DNA from: PALSA-612 sp035652235
GTDB taxonomy: Bacteria > Actinomycetota > Thermoleophilia > Gaiellales > Gaiellaceae
NCBI GenBank assembly: GCA_035652235.1
Contig: DASREE010000008.1
Location: forward strand, 124,001 to 188,000
Direction of reading: 5' to 3'
DNA: 64,000 nt
Shown: in pieces, positions 59,084 through 64,000 of the stretch
Numbering within the stretch: the first letter of the stretch is position 1
Layout of the letters: each line of letters starts with the position of its first letter
Translations under genes and position numbers: made by a program
The notes under the pieces: model-generated
The model's database searches: none
Told to the model about the DNA's origin: nothing
The model's input: the letters and a program-made list of their open reading frames with translations, nothing else

Positions 59084-60565
59084 TTAGGAGCTGGTTCGAC
59101 CGAGCAGGGCTTCGAGCAGCGTCTTCGCGATCGGCGCCGCCGTCTGGCCGCCGGTGCCGGTCTGGTTCTCGAGCGTGACGGCGACCGCGACCTGGGGGTG
59201 GTCGGCGGGTGCGAAGCAGACGAACCAGGCCGTGTTCGTCGGCGTGCCGGTCTCGGCGGTGCCCGTCTTGCCGGCGACCGGCACGCCCGGGATCTGGGCG
59301 TTCGTACCCGTTCCGCTCGTCACGACCGCTTCCATCATCGTCGTCAGCTCGCGCGCCGTCTCCGGCTTGATCGCACGCCCGAGCCTCTTCGGCTTCGTCC
59401 GCTCGAGCACGCCTCCTGCCGGCGTGAGGATGCGGTCGACCAGGTACGGCTTCATCGGGACGCCGCCGTTCGCGATCGTCGCCGCCACCATCGCCATCTG
59501 CAGCGGCGTGACGCCGAGCCGTTCCTGGCCGAAGGCGAGCCGCCCGGGGTCGACCTGGTAGTCGTGCTTCGGGAAGAACAGCCGGTGGTGGTCGTAGAGC
59601 CCGCTCGCCTGCTGCTCGTCGAGCGGCAGCTCCAGCCCGGGCGTCGAGTAGAAGCCGAATCGCTTCGCGTAGTCGAGGATCGTGCGGGCACCGAGCGCCT
59701 TGCCGATGTTGCAGTAGACGGAGTTGATCGAGTGCTCGAGCCCCTGCGCGAGCGTGACGTTGCCGAACCGCTCCGGGCCGCCCTGCTCGAGGCCGAAGTT
59801 GTAGACGGGCTTGCCGTACTCGACGCAGTAGCCGGGGTCGTAGAAGGGGGAGTCGGGCGTGAACCTGCCGGTGTCGAGCGCGGCGGCGGCGGTGACGAGC
59901 TTGAACGTCGAACCGGGCGCGTACAGGCCGCTCGTCGCCCGGTTCAGCAGGGGCGCCGGGGAGGCACAGTTCGCCTTCGCCCGGCTGGCGGCGCCGAAGT
60001 CGCGCTCGACCAGGTTCGGGTTGTAGGTGGGCGACGAGGCCATGACGAGCACGCGCCCGGTCTCCACCTGCAGCGCGACGGCGGCGCCGCAGCTCGCGTC
60101 GAGCGCCTTCTGGGCGATGAACTGCGCGCGCGGCCGCAGCGTCAGCACGACCGAGTTCCCCTTGATCGTCTTGCCCGTCAGCCGGTCGAGCGTCTTCGTG
60201 AGCACCGTGTGCAGGTTCGCGTTCGAGGCGGTCAGGTAGTCGTTCAGCGACCGTTCCAAGCCCGCCTGCGAGTGACCCTGCGTGGAGTAGCCGACGACGT
60301 CGGCGGCGAGCGGGCCGGTCGGGTAGCGGCGCAGGTAGAAGGTCTGCCCGTCGACCTGCCTGCTCGTGTTGGTGGCGAGCACCGTCCCGTTCGCCGCCAG
60401 GATCGCGCCCCGGTCGATCTTGAACTGGGCGACGAGCTGGATGGAGTTGTCCTGCTTCGCGGCCAGGTCGCCCTCGGCCCACGCCTGCCAGTACGTCGTG
60501 CCGACGACGAGCGCTGCGAGCAGCAGCATGCCGACGACGGCGACGGAGCGAATCCGGTCGTTCAC
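59084..60565 (-). CDS. pbpA: Class B penicillin-binding protein PbpA/FtsI-like
   Basis: 493 residues. One N-terminal membrane helix (SVAVVGMLLLAALVVGTTYW) is followed by a dimerisation-type region and the transpeptidase with S219 and K222 (GSTFKL), SIN in LEHSINSVY and KTG in GKTGTAETG. It cross-links peptidoglycan with its SEDS partner RodA/FtsW, encoded immediately upstream. GTG 60565 overlaps the SEDS gene stop. The longer frame upstream is not protein-like. Confidence 0.94.
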   Translation of the reverse strand: MNDRIRSVAVVGMLLLAALVVGTTYWQAWAEGDLAAKQDNSIQLVAQFKIDRGAILAANGTVLATNTSRQVDGQTFYLRRYPTGPLAADVVGYSTQGHSQAGLERSLNDYLTASNANLHTVLTKTLDRLTGKTIKGNSVVLTLRPRAQFIAQKALDASCGAAVALQVETGRVLVMASSPTYNPNLVERDFGAASRAKANCASPAPLLNRATSGLYAPGSTFKLVTAAAALDTGRFTPDSPFYDPGYCVEYGKPVYNFGLEQGGPERFGNVTLAQGLEHSINSVYCNIGKALGARTILDYAKRFGFYSTPGLELPLDEQQASGLYDHHRLFFPKHDYQVDPGRLAFGQERLGVTPLQMAMVAATIANGGVPMKPYLVDRILTPAGGVLERTKPKRLGRAIKPETARELTTMMEAVVTSGTGTNAQIPGVPVAGKTGTAETGTPTNTAWFVCFAPADHPQVAVAVTLENQTGTGGQTAAPIAKTLLEALLGRTSS

Positions 60566-61869
60566 GACAGCTGCCTCGACTGGGCGCGGTTCGAGACGAG
60601 GAGCAGCCCTGCGAGCAGGACGAAGTTGGCGACGATGCTCGAGCCGCCGTAGCTGACGAACGGCAGCGTGATGCCGGTCAGCGGGATGATGCGGACGACG
60701 CCGCCGACGATGATGAAGGTCTGCAGCACGAAGCCGAAGGTGAGCCCGGCGGCGAGCAGCTTCGAGAAACCGTCGTCGACCGTCATCGCCGCCCGGAAGC
60801 CGCGCAGCGCGAAGACCATGTACACGAGCAGGAAGGCGGCGATGCCGATCAGGCCGAGCTCCTGCGAGAGCGCCGAGAAGATGAAGTCCGTCTTCAGGTC
60901 GGGGATGACCGGAGCTCCGTTCGTGAGCGTGAAGGTGCCCTCGCCGAGCCCTGTGCCGCCGAAGTGGCCGGCGCCGATCGAGTAGAGCGACTTGACGAGC
61001 TGGTAGGAGGCGCAGTTCTGGCGCAGCTCGAGCTTGCCGTTCTGGGCGCAGTAGACGGCGTGGTCGGTCCACGGGTGGAGCCAGATCGTGACGCGCAGCC
61101 GGACGCGGTCGATCGTGTCGTAGGCGATGAGGCCGCCCGCGGCGAAGAGCGCGACGCCGGCGCCGACGAACAGGGCGCGGCCGGTGGCGATGTAGAGGAC
61201 GGCGAGGAAGATCCCGAAGAAGAGGAGCGCGCTGCCGAGGTCGCCCGTCTCGACGAGGATGAGCATCGCCGCGCCCCAGACGGCGAGCAGCGGCCCGAGG
61301 TCCTTCAGTCGGCCCTGGGCGAGCACCTCCCGCTTCTCGCGCAGGTAGCCGGCGAGGAAGACGATCAGCGCCAGCTTCGCGATCTCGCCCGGCTGGAACT
61401 GCAGCCCCCCGGCGTGCACCCACAGACGCGAGCCGTTCACCGTCTGCCCGATCACGGGCAGCGCCGGGAGCGCGAGCAGGCCGACCGCGGTGATCCCGGA
61501 GACGTACTTGTAGCTTTCCAGTCGGCGATAGTCGCGGCGCAGGAGGACGAGCGTGGTCGCGAACACCGCGACGCCGACGACGATCCAGTAGCTCTGGCGG
61601 AGCGCGTCGCCGGGGTTGATCCGGTAGATCTCGGTGACGCCGATCGCCGTCAGCAGGCCGCCGAGCGGCAGGAGGTAGGGGTCGGCGTGAGGGACGGTTC
61701 GGCGTGTGACGAGGTGCGCGGCGAGATAGAGGCAGAGGAAGAAGATGCCGTACGTGAGCGATGAGGCGGAGACCACCTGCCGGCGCGCGATGTAGACGCT
61801 CGCGAAGCCGCAGCCGGTGATGAGGCCGACCGCGAGCAGGCTGGCGAGCTCGCGGTTGCGGAGGCTCAC
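60562..61869 (-). CDS. SEDS-family peptidoglycan polymerase (RodA/FtsW)
   Basis: 435 residues with about ten membrane helices. GGLQFQPGEIAKLALIVFLA, VETGDLGSALLFFGIF, KTDFIFSALSQELGLIG and LPFVSYGGSSIVANFVLLAG are SEDS signatures. It polymerises lipid II into glycan strands together with PbpA. In actinobacterial loci of this order the gene is usually called rodA or ftsW; the sequence alone does not decide. GTG 61869 has GGGGAGC about 5 bp upstream. Confidence 0.92.
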   Translation of the reverse strand: MSLRNRELASLLAVGLITGCGFASVYIARRQVVSASSLTYGIFFLCLYLAAHLVTRRTVPHADPYLLPLGGLLTAIGVTEIYRINPGDALRQSYWIVVGVAVFATTLVLLRRDYRRLESYKYVSGITAVGLLALPALPVIGQTVNGSRLWVHAGGLQFQPGEIAKLALIVFLAGYLREKREVLAQGRLKDLGPLLAVWGAAMLILVETGDLGSALLFFGIFLAVLYIATGRALFVGAGVALFAAGGLIAYDTIDRVRLRVTIWLHPWTDHAVYCAQNGKLELRQNCASYQLVKSLYSIGAGHFGGTGLGEGTFTLTNGAPVIPDLKTDFIFSALSQELGLIGIAAFLLVYMVFALRGFRAAMTVDDGFSKLLAAGLTFGFVLQTFIIVGGVVRIIPLTGITLPFVSYGGSSIVANFVLLAGLLLVSNRAQSRQLS

Positions 61870-61902
61870 GCCGCTCCCCGCCCGCTTCCCCGCTCGCTCC
61901 CT

Positions 61903-61925
61903 CCTTGCAACAGACTGTTACAAGG
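61903..61925. repeat. Palindromic repeat copy 3, extended arms
   Basis: CCTTGCAACAG (61903-61913), central A, then CTGTTACAAGG (61915-61925): 11-bp arms with one mismatch. It lies between the pstP stop and the SEDS gene start. Confidence 0.7.
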
Positions 61926-61972
61926 CAGGGGGCGAGCGGGTGGCCGAAGCTCGACCGCTGCGCCGACGGCTG

Positions 61973-63121
61973 TCACGGGAGGACGTCCTGCTCGTAGCGC
62001 CGGACGAGCCGCTCGGCCGCGGCACGCCCGCGCAGCGAGTGGTCGAACAGCCGGCGGCGCTCGCGCTCCGAGAGCTGGACGGCAAGGAGCGGGCTGGCGT
62101 ACACCTCGCGGTACAGGCGGATGCCGAAGGGGAGGTCCCAGGGCACCCCCTGGTAGACGGCGACGCGTCCGTGCGAGTCGGCGCCGACGAAGTTGGCGCG
62201 CGTGGCGGCGAACACGCCGAGCCCGATCGCCACGGCGAGGAGGAGGCCGGCGAGCGGCAGCAGGATCCGCGTGCGGAGGAGCCGCCGCCTGGGCGCCGGC
62301 ACGGGCTCCCAGGCGGCGGGCACCCGCTCGAGGCCGCCCAGCGTGTCCTCGTCGAGCGCTTCGGCGCCGCCGGGCGAGACAGCGCTCGGGATCTCGATCG
62401 TGTCGTCGATCGAGGCGATCTCGAACAGGACGACGGTGACGTTGTCCTCGCCGCCGCGGCGGTTCGCCTCGGCGATCAGCGCCTCGGCGGCGGCGTCGAG
62501 GTCGCCACGGTGCTCCTCGAGCAGCTCGAGGATCGTGTCGTCGTCGACCATCGACGACAGCCCGTCCGAACAGATCATGAACAGATCGCCCGGCCGCGAC
62601 TCGACCGGGAACGCGTCCACCTCCACCTTCGGGTCGGTACCGAGCACGCGGGTGATGACCGAGCGGTGTGGGTGCGCCTCCGCCTCCTCGGGCGACAGCC
62701 GGCCGGAGCGCATGAGCTCCGCGACAAGCGAGTGATCCTCGGTCAGCTGCTCGAGCGCGTGGTCGCGCACGAGGTAGGCCCGCGAGTCGCCGACGTGGCC
62801 GATCCAGACGGTGTCGGGGCCGGCGAGCGCGGCGGTCATCGTCGTCCCCATCCCGGAGGCCGACGCGTCGTCGCGTGCGCGCTCGTACACGGAGCGGTTC
62901 GCCGCCTGGATCAGGGAGACGACCCGCTCCTCGCCCGCCGGGCCGCCCCCGCCGCTGCGCTGGAGCGACTCGGCTGCGAGCTGGGACGCGAGCTCGCCGG
63001 CCTGCGCGCCGCCCATGCCGTCCGCGATCGCAAACAGCGGCGGGTCGCACACGTAGGCATCCTCGTTCCGGCGCCGGCGCCTGCCGGGATGCGTGCTCGC
63101 CGTGTAGCGCGCGACCGTCAT
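61973..63121 (-). CDS. pstP: PP2C-type Ser/Thr phosphatase PstP
   Basis: 382 residues. The PP2C metal motifs are visible as RRRNEDAYV, FAIADGMGGAQAGE, GHVGDSRAYL, CSDGLSSMVDD and GGEDNVTVV. A membrane helix (ILLPLAGLLLAVAIGLGVF, about 275-295) is followed by an 85-residue extracellular domain. It reverses PknB phosphorylation of division proteins. ATG 63121 overlaps the fhaB stop (ATGA). The gap of 103 bp before the next gene holds a palindrome. Confidence 0.94.
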   Translation of the reverse strand: MTVARYTASTHPGRRRRRNEDAYVCDPPLFAIADGMGGAQAGELASQLAAESLQRSGGGGPAGEERVVSLIQAANRSVYERARDDASASGMGTTMTAALAGPDTVWIGHVGDSRAYLVRDHALEQLTEDHSLVAELMRSGRLSPEEAEAHPHRSVITRVLGTDPKVEVDAFPVESRPGDLFMICSDGLSSMVDDDTILELLEEHRGDLDAAAEALIAEANRRGGEDNVTVVLFEIASIDDTIEIPSAVSPGGAEALDEDTLGGLERVPAAWEPVPAPRRRLLRTRILLPLAGLLLAVAIGLGVFAATRANFVGADSHGRVAVYQGVPWDLPFGIRLYREVYASPLLAVQLSERERRRLFDHSLRGRAAAERLVRRYEQDVLP

Positions 63122-63612
63122 CGCTCGAAGCGGAGATCGGTCTCGCCCACGCGGATCAGGTCTCCCGGCACCAGCCGTGTCGGCGCGGTGAGGCGGACGC
63201 CGTTGACGTAGGTCCCGTTGGTGGAGCCGACGTCCTCGATCCAGACGCCGTCGGGCCGCGGCTCGAGCCGGGCGTGGCGCGCCGAGGCGAACTCGTCGCC
63301 GGGGAGGGCGAGGTCGTTGAGCGGCTCGCGGCCGATCGTGAGCGGTGCCGAGTCGAGCTCGTGCCGCTGCCCGGCTGCGAGCGCCGGGCTCGCGACGACG
63401 ACGAGCCCGCCGCGGGCGCGCCTTCGGCCGCGGAGCGGCCGCCTGCGCCGCTCCTGCGCCCGCTCGGGCGCGAGCACGATGCTCTCCTGCGGGGCGCTCC
63501 GCAGGTCGCGAGCCGCCGTCCGGACGACGCGCCAGATGAACAGGTACAGGAGGACGAGGAACGCGATCTTGAGGAGCAGCAGGACCTCCTCGACGGCGAT
63601 CGAGGCAGCCAT
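63118..63612 (-). CDS. fhaB: FHA-domain protein FhaB/FipA-like
   Basis: 164 residues. One N-terminal membrane helix (LLLLKIAFLVLLYLFIWRVV), a basic linker, and a C-terminal FHA domain (IGREPLNDLAL, SARHARLE, VGSTNGTYVNG) that binds phosphothreonine. In mycobacteria the equivalent protein is a PknB-phosphorylated division factor. ATG 63612 lies 6 bp after the fhaA stop. Confidence 0.9.
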   Translation of the reverse strand: MAASIAVEEVLLLLKIAFLVLLYLFIWRVVRTAARDLRSAPQESIVLAPERAQERRRRPLRGRRRARGGLVVVASPALAAGQRHELDSAPLTIGREPLNDLALPGDEFASARHARLEPRPDGVWIEDVGSTNGTYVNGVRLTAPTRLVPGDLIRVGETDLRFER

Positions 63613-63618
63613 GCGCGC

Positions 63619-64000
63619 CTAGCCTCGGCCGTCGGCGGTGACGACGGGCGCCGCGAAGACGAGCTCCGTCGACCCGAGCGTGATCCGATCGCCGTCCTCC
63701 AGCTTCACCTGCCGGAGCCGCCTTCCGTTCACCTCGGTGCCGTTCGTCGAGCCGAGGTCGACGAGCCAGAAGGCGTCGTCGTCGCGGCGCACCTCCGCGT
63801 GGCGGCGGGAGACGTTCGGGTCGGCGAGACGGATGTCGGAGTCCTGCGAGCGCCCGATCAGCACCACCTGCTTCTCGAGCTCGTAGCGCTCGCCGCCGAC
63901 CGCCGTCAGCGCCGCCGGGATCTCGGCCACCTCTGCGGCGGCCGGAGGCTCCGGCTCGGCGGGCTCGGGCTCGGCGTCCGGCCCCGAGCGGTAGACCATC
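63619..64000 (-). CDS. fhaA: FHA-domain protein FhaA-like (partial, C-terminal)
   Basis: Only about 127 C-terminal residues are in the window and the gene continues past the edge. It ends with an FHA domain (IGRSQDSDIRLADPNVSRRHAEV-type core, LGSTNGTEVNGRRL) after a Pro/Glu-rich linker. Full-length FhaA has an N-terminal DUF3662 domain, expected outside the window. The visible ATG at 63999 is therefore probably internal. It is the first visible gene of the fhaA-fhaB-pstP-rodA-pbpA-pknB-ddl run. Confidence 0.8.
   Translation of the reverse strand, partial: MVYRSGPDAEPEPAEPEPPAAAEVAEIPAALTAVGGERYELEKQVVLIGRSQDSDIRLADPNVSRRHAEVRRDDDAFWLVDLGSTNGTEVNGRRLRQVKLEDGDRITLGSTELVFAAPVVTADGRG

Overview
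The window is a GC-rich (roughly 70 percent or more) bacterial chromosome segment packed with genes and short gaps. Gene content suggests an actinobacterium, most likely Thermoleophilia (Gaiellales/Solirubrobacterales-like). The reasons are two F420-type LLM oxidoreductases, the fha-pstP-rodA-pbpA-pknB cell-division locus, SUF assembly with SufU, many GTG starts, and start codons placed 6-9 nt after a TANNNT box (leaderless genes). The lineage is an inference; no rRNA or taxonomic marker is present. I see no prophage, insertion sequence or CRISPR array.

Layout: 1-8.8 kb holds a partial glycosyltransferase, polX, a HAD hydrolase, a PLP decarboxylase, a Nudix hydrolase, otsB, a split TauE/SafE permease, an M23 peptidase and a lipoprotein. 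8.9-15 kb carries lon-hsp20 and, divergently, rmlA-rmlC-rmlD plus rmlB for dTDP-rhamnose. 15-19.8 kb has a SpoIID-subtilisin fusion and two LLM oxidoreductases. 19.8-23.9 kb is a minus-strand UDP-sugar set: 2-epimerase, 6-dehydrogenase, Gfo/Idh oxidoreductase, acyltransferase. 24 kb has tRNA-Lys, a terminator and a regulator relic. 24.6-29.9 kb has a sedolisin-like protease, a large secreted protein of unknown function and a class A PBP.

29.9-35 kb is a putative potassium module: a KdpD-like kinase, a KdpE-like regulator, a Usp protein and a KimA-like permease. 35-41.8 kb is a cytochrome oxidase locus (ctaC, ctaD, ctaE) interleaved with unusual Usp-like genes, then a di-haem cytochrome c. 41.8-44.2 kb has a TPR protein, an amidohydrolase and TatA. 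44.3-50.8 kb is the SUF Fe-S operon (sufC-sufB-VOC-sufD-sufS-sufU-Rieske-methyltransferase). A candidate small RNA lies at about 50.8-51.0 kb. 51-56 kb holds an SDR protein, dcd, a GabT-like aminotransferase, a cyclic-nucleotide-binding protein, and a methyltransferase/PadR pair. 55.9-64 kb is the minus-strand envelope and division operon fhaA-fhaB-pstP-rodA-pbpA-pknB-ddl.

A theme is the cell envelope: rhamnose and aminosugar precursors, peptidoglycan synthases and hydrolases, and PknB/PstP/FHA signalling. A second theme is respiration plus Fe-S assembly. The main points for follow-up are the leaderless promoter grammar, including one shared symmetrical -10 box, the Usp-like family inside the oxidase operon, the SpoIID-subtilisin fusion, the aminosugar cluster lacking its aminotransferase, and the unassigned transcript near 50.8 kb.
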